Shown: positions 46,501 to 56,548 of the stretch, piece by piece
Layout of the letters: each line of letters opens with the position of its first letter
Numbering within the stretch: the first letter of the stretch is position 1
NCBI RefSeq assembly: GCF_025420585.1
Contig: NZ_JAOEGB010000021.1
Span: forward strand, 62,001-126,000
Direction: 5' to 3'
Source: Planotetraspora sp. A-T 1434
GTDB taxonomy: Bacteria; Actinomycetota; Actinomycetes; Streptosporangiales; Streptosporangiaceae
DNA: 64,000 nucleotides
The notes under the pieces: generated by a model
Told to the model about the DNA's origin: nothing
What the model saw: the letters and a program-made list of their open reading frames with translations, nothing else
The model's database searches: none
Program-made: the position numbers and the translations under genes

Positions 46501-46575
46501 GCGTGATCATGCACACGTTCCCGCAAGACCCCTCCGGCCTGCGCACACTCCATCCGTGATCATGCGCCGGATCCG
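46501..46575. repeat. Repeat pair, 2 rightward copies
   Basis: Cores TGATCA start at 46504 and 46557, 53 bp apart. The first has the full block (TGCACACGTTCCCG); the second has diverged after TGATCATGC. No leftward copies. Confidence 0.9.
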
Positions 46576-46725
46576 CGACGCGGCGCGGACTCTTGCCAAC
46601 GGTCGATAGAACATGATTCGGTCTCACTGTGGCGTGGGGCTTGTCCCGGCCCCCTCGCGAGAAGAGACTATCCAAGCAAGCATTCGCTCAAGTCCATGAG
46701 GCGCGCCCGACCAGGAGGCAGACAC

Positions 46726-48162
46726 ATGCTTCAGCACGACAAGCTCTTCATCGGGGGCGACTGGGTGGCCCCCGCGGGCACCGGGATCATCGACGTCATC
46801 TCGCCCCACACCGAGGAGATCGTCGGCCGCGTGCCGGACGGCACGCCCGCCGACATGGACCGCGCGGTCGCCGCGGCGCGCGACGCCTTCGACAACGGCC
46901 CCTGGCCCCGGCTCAGCATGGCCGAGCGCGCCGCCGTCGTCGCGAGGCTGGCGGAGATCTACGCGGCCCGCCAGGGCGAGATCGCCGATGTGATCACTCT
47001 GGAGATGGGCTGCCCCATCACCTTCTCCCAGCTCGCGCAGGCCCCCCAACCGCTCGGCATGCTGCAGTACTTCGCCGAGCTCGGCAAGACCTTCGCCATC
47101 GAGGACGAGCGGCCCGGCATGTTCGGACCGGTGACCGTCCGCCGCGAGCCAGTGGGAGTCGTCGCCGCGATCGTGCCGTGGAACGTCCCGCAGTTCGTCA
47201 TCATGACCAAGCTCGCCCCGGCGCTCATCGCCGGCTGCACGGTCGTGCTCAAGCCCGCTCCCGAGACGCCCCTCGACTCCTACCTGCTGGCCGAGATGAT
47301 CAAGGAGGCGGGGATCCCGGCGGGCGTCGTCAACATCGTGGCCGCCGGACGCGAGGCCGGTGAGCACCTGGTCTCCCACCCCGGCATCGACAAGGTCGCC
47401 TTCACCGGCTCGACCGCCGCCGGCCGCCGGATCGGGGCCATCTGCGGGGAGCAGCTCAAGCGGTGCAGCCTGGAGCTGGGCGGCAAGTCCGCCGCGATCA
47501 TCCTGGACGACTGCGACCTGCCCTCGGCCATGGGGTTCCTGTCCATCGCCTCGCTCATGAACAACGGCCAGGCCTGCGTCGCCCAGACCCGGATCCTCGC
47601 CTCCCGGAGCAGGTACGACGAGGTGGTCCAGGCGGTGGCCGACATGGTCGGCGGCCAGCCGGTCGGCGACCCCGCGGACCCCGCCACAGGCATCGGCCCG
47701 CTGGTCGCCAAGCGCCAGCAGGAGCGGGTCGAGGGCTACATCAAGATCGGGATCGACGAGGGCGCCAAGCCGGTCGTCGGCGGCCTCGACCGCCCCTTCG
47801 ACCGCGGGTGGTACGTCGCGCCGACCGTCTTCGCGGGCGCCACCAACGACATGCGGATCGCCCGCGAGGAGATCTTCGGCCCGGTCCTGACGGTGATCCC
47901 GTACGACGACGAGACCGACGCGATCCGCATCGCCAACGACAGCGACTACGGCCTGTCCGGCACGGTCTGGACGGCCGACACCGCGCACGGCATGGACGTC
48001 GCCCGCCAGGTCCGCACCGGGACCTACGGCGTCAACATGATGAACACGATGGACCCGGGCACTCCGTTCGGCGGCTACAAGGCCAGCGGGCTCGGCCGCG
48101 AGCTCGGCCCCGAGGGCCTGTCGGCCTACCTGGAGTACAAGTCGATCGCCCGTCTCGGCTGA
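46726..48162 (+). CDS. NAD(P)-dependent aldehyde dehydrogenase, 478 aa
   Basis: Complete ALDH: NAD region VPWNVPQFV, general base in LELGGKSA, catalytic C284 in NNGQACVAQTR, and EEIFGPVL. ATG 46726 follows AGGAGG. Probably oxidises an aliphatic or aromatic aldehyde; the substrate is unknown. Stand-alone gene ending at a perfect palindrome. Confidence 0.93.
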   Translation: MLQHDKLFIGGDWVAPAGTGIIDVISPHTEEIVGRVPDGTPADMDRAVAAARDAFDNGPWPRLSMAERAAVVARLAEIYAARQGEIADVITLEMGCPITFSQLAQAPQPLGMLQYFAELGKTFAIEDERPGMFGPVTVRREPVGVVAAIVPWNVPQFVIMTKLAPALIAGCTVVLKPAPETPLDSYLLAEMIKEAGIPAGVVNIVAAGREAGEHLVSHPGIDKVAFTGSTAAGRRIGAICGEQLKRCSLELGGKSAAIILDDCDLPSAMGFLSIASLMNNGQACVAQTRILASRSRYDEVVQAVADMVGGQPVGDPADPATGIGPLVAKRQQERVEGYIKIGIDEGAKPVVGGLDRPFDRGWYVAPTVFAGATNDMRIAREEIFGPVLTVIPYDDETDAIRIANDSDYGLSGTVWTADTAHGMDVARQVRTGTYGVNMMNTMDPGTPFGGYKASGLGRELGPEGLSAYLEYKSIARLG

Positions 48163-48180
48163 AGCGAGTCCGACCCCCGT

Positions 48181-48226
48181 GGCTCTCCCCGTCCTGTACG
48201 GCATGCCGTACAGGACGGGGAGAGCC
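48181..48226. terminator. Perfect 46-bp palindrome, bidirectional terminator
   Basis: The 23-nt arm from 48181 (GGCTCTCCCCGTCCTG...) is the exact reverse complement of the arm ending 48226, with no spacer. It lies between convergent genes and would form a very stable hairpin in RNA from either strand. Confidence 0.75.
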
Positions 48227-48339
48227 GCCCAGCGCGCCCCCGCGACGCTGGGCCACACCAGGGATGGTGTGCGCCGATCCCCGTGATCGGCGGCGCGGAC
48301 CCCTCACGGGACCCGTACATCACCCATAGACGACCGTTA

Positions 48340-49092
48340 TCAGGATTTGGTTCGCGAAATCCATCGGCCGATTTTCCGGACCAGCTCAGGGGTGGCCGCC
48401 GACTCGGCATGGGCGTACCCCGGCTCGACCCAGAGCTCCTTCGGCTCCTTGGCGCCGTCGTACAGCTGATAGGCGTGTTCCAGCGGGAAGAACGGGTCGG
48501 CGTCGCCGTGGACGATCAGCAGCGGAGTCGGGGAGATCATGGCCACGGCCTCGTACGGCGGGATCGGGATGGGGTCCCAGGTTCCGCGGGCGATCCGGGT
48601 GCCCTTGGCCACCCTCGCGGCGAGCCGTCCCGACCACTGCTCGATGGCCCAGTGCACCTGGCGCATCGGCTTGGTGCCGCGGTAGTACCACCGCGCCGGG
48701 CCGCTCACCGCCACGACGGCGTCCACGCCGCCGTGGAGCGCCGCGTGCCGCACGACCACCGCCGCGCCCATCGAGAAGCCGACGGTCGCCACCCGCTTGT
48801 AGCCGATCGACCGGGCGTGTTTCACGGCGGCGTCGACGTCGAGCACCTCCAGGTCGCCCACCGTGGACTCCCCGGACGATCGCCCGTGGCCCCGGAAGTC
48901 GAACGACAGCACGCCGCCGAAGCGGGACAGGACGTGGACGATGCGCCGGGTCTGGCGCTCCCGCCACGAGCCGGTGAATCCGTGAGCGACGACGATGCCG
49001 AGATCGAGAGAGCCGTTCGGGGTATGCGCCGCGTCGATCCGGACACCGTCCGACGTGCGCAGCATCGCACCGAACGAGGGAGCAAAAGCCAT
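48340..49092 (-). CDS. Alpha/beta-hydrolase (serine), 250 aa
   Basis: Nucleophile elbow GFSMG, oxyanion region VAHGFTGSW, FDFRGHGRS, catalytic Asp in VHGDADPFFP and His in GYAHAES. Typical of small esterase/lysophospholipase-like enzymes. ATG 49092. Substrate unknown. The downstream side is bounded by the palindrome. Confidence 0.9.
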   Translation of the reverse strand: MAFAPSFGAMLRTSDGVRIDAAHTPNGSLDLGIVVAHGFTGSWRERQTRRIVHVLSRFGGVLSFDFRGHGRSSGESTVGDLEVLDVDAAVKHARSIGYKRVATVGFSMGAAVVVRHAALHGGVDAVVAVSGPARWYYRGTKPMRQVHWAIEQWSGRLAARVAKGTRIARGTWDPIPIPPYEAVAMISPTPLLIVHGDADPFFPLEHAYQLYDGAKEPKELWVEPGYAHAESAATPELVRKIGRWISRTKS

Positions 49093-49171
49093 GCCCCCGA
49101 CCTTATTCGCCGCCCCGCCGCGACCACGTGACCGACTCCGGCCCTTGCCGCTCGCGCCCCCGCACTCTTGT

Positions 49172-49294
49172 TGATGATCATGCACGGAGTCCCGGGAATG
49201 GCTCCGACCTCCACGAACCTGACAGGTGATCATGCACAGATTCCCCCGCTCACGGCGGAACAGGAGATTCACTGTCCATGATCATGCACTCCTC
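49172..49294. repeat. Repeat triplet, 3 rightward copies
   Basis: Cores at 49175, 49227 and 49279 (52 and 52 bp). The third copy abuts the stop of the PRC-barrel gene. No leftward copies. Confidence 0.9.
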
Positions 49295-50162
49295 ACCTGC
49301 TGTCCCTCTCGTACAGGTCGGCGAGAGCGGCCAGCTCCCCCTCACGGACGCGGAGCCGTACTGGACCGTCCAGGGACTCGACCTGGTCCCAGGTCACGTA
49401 GCGGCTGCCCCGGTGCAGCCACCGGATCAGTGCGCTGACCGGCGCGGGCCCCCGGCCTCCCGGCCCCCGCTCGTAGCCGAAGAGCTGCCCCGTGTGCCGC
49501 GGGACCACCACGAACCCGTCGATCCGGAACGCCTGCTGAACGGCCGCCAGCATCGGCCCATCCTGGACGAGCCTCACGTCGGCGATGCGTCCGACGATGT
49601 CTCCGGATGAGTCGCGGACCTCCCGCCCGAGCAGGCCGCTCAGCCGCACTGCCTCCGGGCTCCCCGCCTCTCGCCCCTCCGTTCCCCCCTCCACGGCCCG
49701 GCGGCTCGCCGGCCCGGACGTGACCCGCTCCGCTCCGGGGATCCTGCTCACGACGTTCTCCGCCAGCCAGCGCTCCAGCGCGAGCTCCTCCAACTCCCCG
49801 CTCACCCTGACCGCGCTGCCGATCTCGGTCGCCAGGCTCATGCCGATCCGGTAGGGCTGGGGATCCTCCTCGCGCCGGAACAGCCCGTTCACCGCCACGA
49901 TGAGCCACCCCAGGACGCCGCCGATCCGGGGCCCCAGCGCGAGCGGCCCCGCCAGGATCGCCGTCACGTACGGCGTGCCGTGGTCGTCGGCCCCCAGCTC
50001 CAGGTCGTCGACCTTGCACAGAAGCCGGTCGTCGCCGGCGCGGACCACCTGCCGGTCGAGCAGATGCAGCTGCGCGTGCAGAGTCCGGGCGTGCGTGGTG
50101 CGGGGGTGCGTGGTGCGGGCGTGCGGGGTCGGGGTGCGCGGGGTCGGGGTGTGCTCGCTCAT
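49293..50162 (-). CDS. PRC-barrel-like protein, 289 aa
   Basis: N-terminal Thr/Pro/His repeat (HARTTHPRTTHARTLHAQ), then beta-rich segments; LSGLLGREVRDSSGDIVGRIADVRLVQDG is a PRC-barrel signature. It could be a cytoplasmic sensor or regulator. Third gene of a short operon with an Nramp-type transporter and a lipoprotein, so a metal-related role is likely but inferred. Confidence 0.75.
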   Translation of the reverse strand: MSEHTPTPRTPTPHARTTHPRTTHARTLHAQLHLLDRQVVRAGDDRLLCKVDDLELGADDHGTPYVTAILAGPLALGPRIGGVLGWLIVAVNGLFRREEDPQPYRIGMSLATEIGSAVRVSGELEELALERWLAENVVSRIPGAERVTSGPASRRAVEGGTEGREAGSPEAVRLSGLLGREVRDSSGDIVGRIADVRLVQDGPMLAAVQQAFRIDGFVVVPRHTGQLFGYERGPGGRGPAPVSALIRWLHRGSRYVTWDQVESLDGPVRLRVREGELAALADLYERDSR

Positions 50163-50178
50163 CGATACCTCCGCCGGC

Positions 50179-51402
50179 TCATTGCCCCGCCTTGGTGGCG
50201 ATCATCAACGGGATCGCCGCGACGGCGACCAGGAGCAGGAGCACCATGTACGCCGTCCCGAGCGTGTTGGAGAACCTGCCGTTGACCCGGTCACCCATGT
50301 AGTCGGGGTCGTTGGCGATCATTAGCACCGGCAGGTACGTCAGCGGCAGCGCCGCCGCCGAGAAGACCAGCGAATACTCCGTCACCTTGATCGCGTCCAC
50401 CGTCGTGAGGATGAGCGCCGTGGCGACGATCGTCGAGACCAGGACGGTCACGTGGAACCGCGCCGCCCGCCACGGCCGCACGTACTTGCCCCACTGCCAC
50501 CCGAAATACTGGCTCAGCGTGTAGCCCGACGACAGAGCGGTCTCCAGCGTCGCGCCGAACGTCGCGGCGAAGACCCCCAGGATCACCACGCCCAGCCCGA
50601 TCTTGCCGAGCGCCGCCCCGACGGGGAGCACCATCTGGCCGAGCGTGTCCGGCTGGGCCGCCACCGGCAGGAAGACCGTGGCCGCGCACGCCGCGATGGC
50701 CAGCGACAGCACGCCGCCCAGCGGGAAGCCGACGAACACGTTCGCCCGCTCGATCATCAGGCTCTTGCGCGTCCACCGCTCCTCCACGCCGCCCGACGAG
50801 AAGAAGAACACCTCGTACGGCGTCATGGCCCCGCCGAGCAGCGCGATGCCGTAGTAGATGTAGGTCGGCACGCCCTCGTCCTGCGGCGGCCGGGTGAGCT
50901 GGTGCGACAGCGCGCTCCAGTCCGGGCCGAGCTGCCACAGCGCGACGAGGAAGACGACGAGCGCGAGGCCCATCAGGCCGAAGATCCGCTCCATGGTCTC
51001 GAACTTGACCCGCCACATCACGAGCCAGGCGACCAGGGCGACCGCCGGCACCCACAGCAGGTAGTTGACGCCGGTCACCAGCTCCAGCGCCAGCGACGCG
51101 CCGCCGATCTCCGCCGCCAGCGTCAGCACGTTGATGAAGAACGACGCGCCGAGGTTGACCAGACCCGCCCGGGGCCCGAGCCGTTCGCGGACGAGGTCGA
51201 AGACCGGCCGCTGCGACACCGCCGCGATCCGGCCGGACATCTCCGCGAACAGGCAGATCCCCACGACCCCCACGAGGACGACCCAGGCCAGCGACATCCC
51301 GAACCTGGCCCCCACGACCGCGTTGGCGACCAGGTCGCCGATGTCGACGAACCCCCCGAAGGCCGTCAGGATCCCGAGAGTCACCGCGAACAGCTTCTTC
51401 AT
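50179..51402 (-). CDS. Nramp-family divalent metal transporter, atypical, 407 aa
   Basis: Eleven to twelve helices with the Nramp layout. The first helix has FGGFVDIGDLVANAVVG where canonical Nramps have D-P-G-N, and TM6 has LGGAMTPYEVFFFSS, which keeps the metal-binding A-M-x-P. The altered TM1 motif makes the ion uncertain (Mn, Fe or Mg). ATG 51402 overlaps the lipoprotein stop by 4 nt. Confidence 0.85.
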   Translation of the reverse strand: MKKLFAVTLGILTAFGGFVDIGDLVANAVVGARFGMSLAWVVLVGVVGICLFAEMSGRIAAVSQRPVFDLVRERLGPRAGLVNLGASFFINVLTLAAEIGGASLALELVTGVNYLLWVPAVALVAWLVMWRVKFETMERIFGLMGLALVVFLVALWQLGPDWSALSHQLTRPPQDEGVPTYIYYGIALLGGAMTPYEVFFFSSGGVEERWTRKSLMIERANVFVGFPLGGVLSLAIAACAATVFLPVAAQPDTLGQMVLPVGAALGKIGLGVVILGVFAATFGATLETALSSGYTLSQYFGWQWGKYVRPWRAARFHVTVLVSTIVATALILTTVDAIKVTEYSLVFSAAALPLTYLPVLMIANDPDYMGDRVNGRFSNTLGTAYMVLLLLVAVAAIPLMIATKAGQ

Positions 51403-51842
51403 CGGTGATCCTCCGCGAACGCGCCGAGCTTGTCCGCGAGCCGTCCCAGCTCCCGTACGGCTTTCGCCGGGTCCTTGACACGATCACGCCTGACCTCGAT
51501 CAGCAGGTCCTGCACCTGGCTTTCGGCCTCCTCGGTCATCCCGGTCACCTGGTCCCTGACCTGGTCGGCGGCGTCCGATGGCGGCTGCACGCCTCCGAAC
51601 TGCGCGTTCACGCTCCCCAGCGCCTCGGCTGCCTCGGTCAGGACGACTTTGAGATAGGGCCGGGTCAGCCGGTCCTCATGCTGTACGGCGGAGCGCACGA
51701 TCTGGAGCGACGACGCGGCCGACTCGGCGGTCGCACCGGCCTTCAGCTCGTAGTCGTGGTCGTTCCAGGCCGGGCTGACGCACGAGCTCAGGAGCACGGC
51801 CACAAGCAGGGCCAGGGGCGCGAGCCGTACCAGCCGCCTCAT
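51399..51842 (-). CDS. Lipoprotein with helical domain, 147 aa
   Basis: Signal peptide with lipobox LLSSC (Cys about 20), then a mostly helical acidic domain. ATG 51842 overlaps the stop of the 31-aa membrane peptide upstream, and its own stop overlaps the Nramp start. An extracytoplasmic partner of the Nramp protein is likely by position. Confidence 0.75.
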   Translation of the reverse strand: MRRLVRLAPLALLVAVLLSSCVSPAWNDHDYELKAGATAESAASSLQIVRSAVQHEDRLTRPYLKVVLTEAAEALGSVNAQFGGVQPPSDAADQVRDQVTGMTEEAESQVQDLLIEVRRDRVKDPAKAVRELGRLADKLGAFAEDHR

Positions 51843-51934
51843 GTGCGGCGCCGCAGCAGGAAGTAGGCGAGCACGCCGAGCAGGGCGAGCAACTCCGCCC
51901 ACGCGCCCAGGAGCACCAGTCCCTCATCGATCAC
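51839..51934 (-). CDS. 31-aa membrane peptide at the head of the Nramp operon
   Basis: GTG 51934 to TGA 51839: [19 protein letters not shown], then a second half with [12 protein letters not shown]. One helix with a positively charged C-terminus. The stop overlaps the lipoprotein ATG (ATGA), the same coupling seen through the operon, which supports it being real despite its size. No strong ribosome site. Confidence 0.55.
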   Translation of the reverse strand: MIDEGLVLLGAWAELLALLGVLAYFLLRRRT

Positions 51935-52211
51935 ATCGGCCTGCTGCCCCCAAAGTCAGTGTTCAGACACCAGGAGGCATCTTCTTCACCACATGCGGCG
52001 GCCGGGACAGCCCCGAACGGCAAGGAATGCGCCCAGAAGACCCGGCGTTGCTTCCAAGGCCCTCGGGATTGTGCTGATTCGCGCCATCACGGCACATGGC
52101 GGTAACAGGGATCAACTAAAATGGGAAAGCCGCACTCTGCGGCACGATGTGCGTCTCGCTTCAGTCCCGGGACGCGGACGACACCCCGACGAACCAGAGC
52201 GAGACTCCACT

Positions 52212-54065
<1,854 letters not shown>

Positions 54066-54073
54066 AAGTCCTG

Positions 54074-54115
54074 GAGGGTCCCGGGCCGCTGAGCGATCAG
54101 CGGCCCGGGACCCTC
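54074..54115 (+). terminator. Terminator of typA
   Basis: GAGGGTCCCGGGCCGCTGA pairs perfectly over 19 bp with its complement at 54097-54115 around a GCGA loop, 8 nt after the stop. Confidence 0.85.
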
Positions 54116-54242
54116 GTCGTTCGCGGCCTCCCTTCGCGGGGTCCCCTGTGGGCACGCGAAAAGTTCGGCACCGCTTCTCCGTGCCTTCACTCATGAGCAT
54201 CGAGAGCGACGCACGCAAGCGCTCTTATCGATCACGAACTTT

Positions 54243-54440
54243 GTGACCGATAAGGGCTTCACCATCGCCGAGGCCGCCGACTTCACGCGCTCACTCGGCG
54301 CCGTACAGGCGCTCAACCTCGACGGTGGCGGCTCCACCGCCATGGCGGTCGGCGGTCAGCTCGTCAACAACCCCTCGGACGCCACCGGGGAACGCCCGGT
54401 CGGCGACACCATCCAGGTGCTGCCGGCCCGCGCCGGCTGA
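54243..54440 (+). pseudogene. C-terminal remnant of a phosphodiester glycosidase (NAGPA domain)
   Basis: 65 codons starting GTG 54243 read GFTIAEAADFTRSLGAVQALNLDGGGSTAMAVGG. The NLDGGGSTAM motif is the end of the phosphodiester-glycosidase (NAGPA/DUF2233) fold, normally over 300 aa. The whole N-terminal catalytic part is missing. The R-type repeat array begins about 30 nt after its stop. It may be translated but cannot be a complete enzyme. Confidence 0.75.
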
Positions 54441-54473
54441 CGCGCGGTCCCCCACGCGGCGCCGGGGCACACC

Positions 54474-54598
54474 CGTGCATGATCACGATTAGGGTGTGGC
54501 GCGATCGGGCGGGCACTCAAGGAACCCGTGCATGATCACGACTGGTGAGTGGCGCGGTCGGGGAGCTACGCGGGAACCCGCGCATGATCACGGTGAGG
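54474..54598. repeat. Repeat triplet, 3 leftward copies
   Basis: Cores at 54480, 54533 and 54585 (53 and 52 bp), all reading GTGCATGATCACG or GCGCATGATCACG on the plus strand. Only leftward copies here, next to a truncated gene. Confidence 0.92.
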
Positions 54599-54729
54599 CT
54601 TTGCGCGGCGATCCTCGTACGGCAACGCGGAAGTAAACGAGCTGCCATGGGCGGCGTTTCCGGGTCTCGTGGCCGGCCGGGTGCGTGCTGTCCTATGCCG
54701 GGCACGAGCCGCACATGAAGGAGCCGTTT

Positions 54730-55395
54730 ATGCCGAGCACGACCCGTCTCGCCCTGACCGCCAACCTGATCCTCAGCGCCGTCACCGGCGTCCTGGCGAT
54801 CATCCGGCCGTCGACCGAAAATCTGGCCCAGCCGGTGGCCCGGCACCCCCTCGGTGCGCTGGCCAGCGCGGCGATCAAGAACGTGAACGGCGTCACCCTT
54901 GGCACCGTCCAGATCGAGCCGTACGACGTCACCAAGTCGAGGGTCACGATCAACGTTCGAGGGCTCCCCGCGGGCTTCCACGGCTTCCACATCCACTCGT
55001 CGGGAACGTGCGACCCGAAATCCGTGGACGCCGCGACCGGGAGCGCGTTCTTCAGCGCGGGCGGCCACCTCGACCTGGGCGGCTCGGGCTCCGGCATGGG
55101 CTCCGGGATGAGCACGCCCGGCATCACGGCGGGGAACCTGCCGCCGCTGCTCGTGACGGCCGACGGCACCGGCAGCATCTCGTTCGTTACGGACCGGTTC
55201 CGCGTGGCGCAGCTCGGCGACGCCGACGGCAGCTCGATCATCATCCACGCCAAGCCGGACAACTTCGCCAACATCCCCACCCGCTACACCCATCCGGCCG
55301 ACTCGACCGGCACGTCGGGGCCGGACGCCACGACCCTCAAGACCGGCGACGCCGGACCTCGCATCGCGTGCGGAGTGATCAGGTTCCTGGCCTGA
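54730..55395 (+). CDS. Cu/Zn superoxide dismutase-family protein, exported, 221 aa
   Basis: N-terminal hydrophobic segment (LALTANLILSAVTGVLAII), then the SOD beta-barrel: Cu ligands HGFHIHSSGTCD, GGHLDLG, Zn/Cu His in SIIIHAKPDNFANIP, and GDAGPRIACGVI with the disulfide Cys and the final Arg. Some ligand spacings differ from standard SodC, so activity should be treated as likely but not certain. ATG 54730 has AAGGAG 6 nt upstream. Confidence 0.85.
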   Translation: MPSTTRLALTANLILSAVTGVLAIIRPSTENLAQPVARHPLGALASAAIKNVNGVTLGTVQIEPYDVTKSRVTINVRGLPAGFHGFHIHSSGTCDPKSVDAATGSAFFSAGGHLDLGGSGSGMGSGMSTPGITAGNLPPLLVTADGTGSISFVTDRFRVAQLGDADGSSIIIHAKPDNFANIPTRYTHPADSTGTSGPDATTLKTGDAGPRIACGVIRFLA

Positions 55396-55454
55396 TCACG
55401 TGATCTTCGCATCCAAGTCAGTCCACAGCCCGACGCAAGACGCTCGCGTCACCA

Positions 55455-55488
55455 TCCTTCCTGGGAGCGCTCGGCTTCCGAGGAAGGA
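55455..55488 (+). promoter_or_regulatory. Hairpin that would mask the ribosome-binding site of the 28-aa peptide
   Basis: TCCTTCCT (55455-55462) is complementary to the Shine-Dalgarno AGGAAGGA (55481-55488) across an 18-nt loop. When folded, the ribosome site is closed. Confidence 0.5.
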
Positions 55489-55495
55489 AACCGTC

Positions 55496-55582
55496 ATGAG
55501 AAACGCCAGCGGGAGCTTTCACGCGGCGCTGCTGGGGGCGTGGATGGTCATCGCCCTGGTCGCGCTGCTGCTCGGCCACTGA
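55496..55582 (+). CDS. 28-aa membrane peptide
   Basis: ATG 55496 with AGGAAGGA 7 nt upstream encodes MRNASGSFHAALLGAWMVIA followed by a short hydrophobic run ending LLLGH: one helix. The stop codon is the first TGA of a CACTGAGTCCGGG tandem repeat. No known family. The excellent ribosome site supports translation, which may be gated by the hairpin. Confidence 0.5.
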   Translation: MRNASGSFHAALLGAWMVIALVALLLGH

Positions 55583-55655
55583 GTCCGGGCACTGAGTCCG
55601 GGCACTGAGTCCGGGCACTGAGTCCGGGCACTGAGTTCGGGCACTGAGTTCGGGC
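55578..55655. repeat. 13-bp minisatellite, six copies
   Basis: Six head-to-tail copies of CACTGAGTCCGGG (last two CACTGAGTTCGGG). The first copy contains the stop codon of the 28-aa peptide. Confidence 0.95.
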
Positions 55656-55710
55656 ACGGCCCGCACGGGGTGTCGCGGTGTGTCGCCGGATGTCCCGGGT
55701 GGGGGGATTC

Positions 55711-55820
55711 CGGAGACTCCGGGGATTCCGGGGGATGCCGGGGGATGCCGGGGGATGCCGGGGGATGCCGGGGGATGCCGGGGGATGCCGGGGGATTCCG
55801 GGGGATGCCGGGGGGATTCA
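55711..55820. repeat. 10-bp minisatellite, about nine copies
   Basis: GGGGATGCCG is repeated perfectly six times (55731-55790), flanked by variants GGGGATTCCG at 55721-55730 and 55791-55800 and a further perfect copy at 55801-55810. It lies next to the DUF2461 stop. Likely to vary in copy number. Confidence 0.95.
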
Positions 55821-55839
55821 GCGGAGAGGCGGGCCGTGC

Positions 55840-56475
55840 TCACGCGAGATGGATTCTCAGCCAGTCGACCAGCGGGCCCAGCGCCCGCCAGGTCGCCCGG
55901 ACGTGGTCGAGGACCTCGGGGGTGTGCAGCCACGGCTCCGGCTCGAACCGGCGGCCGGCGTGCAGCGACTTGTACCTGAGCAGCTCCAGCCGGGGATGAT
56001 CCTCGGGGGTGCCGCGCGGGCGGGTCTTCAGCCGGTCGCCCCCGACGACGAGGTCCTCCGGCAGGACGGCCAGGGCGGCCAGGATGGCCTCAAGCCGGGA
56101 GCCCGCCGTGTCGTCGTCCAGCGCGTCACGGTAGCGGACAATCTGGTCGCCGCTCGCCCACCAGCCTCCCGCGACGTATAACCCCTCGGCGTCGATCTGC
56201 ACGTAGTAGCCGACGCCCTCCACGCCCGACTGCACGTAGGCGCCCTGATGCGTCTTGTACGGCGACTTGTCCTTGGCGAAACGGACATCACGGTTGGGCC
56301 GGAACAGGTAGGGCGGCCCGAACTCGGGGGCAAGCTCGTCCATCAGGGCGGTCATCGGCCCCTTCACCGCAGCCTCGTACAGCTCCTTGTTGGCCGTCCA
56401 GTACGCCCTGGAGTTGTCGGCCACGAGGCCCTCGTAGAAGATGAGCGCCTCATCAGGAAACCCGCTGAATTCCAT
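55840..56475 (-). CDS. DUF2461-family protein, 211 aa
   Basis: Begins MEFSGFPDEALIFYEGLVADNSRAYW and continues with ELAPEFGPPYLFRPNRDVRFAKDKSPYKTHQGA, GYYVQIDAEGLYVAGGWW and LKTRPRGTPEDHPRLELLRYKSLHA, all DUF2461 hallmarks. Widespread in actinomycetes and elsewhere; function unknown. ATG 56475. Confidence 0.92.
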   Translation of the reverse strand: MEFSGFPDEALIFYEGLVADNSRAYWTANKELYEAAVKGPMTALMDELAPEFGPPYLFRPNRDVRFAKDKSPYKTHQGAYVQSGVEGVGYYVQIDAEGLYVAGGWWASGDQIVRYRDALDDDTAGSRLEAILAALAVLPEDLVVGGDRLKTRPRGTPEDHPRLELLRYKSLHAGRRFEPEPWLHTPEVLDHVRATWRALGPLVDWLRIHLA

Positions 56476-56548
56476 GGCACCCACCTTGGCACGTCGCACC
56501 GACAACAGCCTTCCCCCACGACTCGGGCCCAATGAGGGCGGGGGCCCC

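Noticed and set aside
44211-46553. 780-codon minus-strand frame opposite the carboxypeptidase
   Set aside because: Shadow of the M14 gene: composition is skewed and no family pattern is seen.
54243-54440. Complete small gene
   Set aside because: It holds only the last conserved motif of a much larger enzyme, so a remnant fits better.
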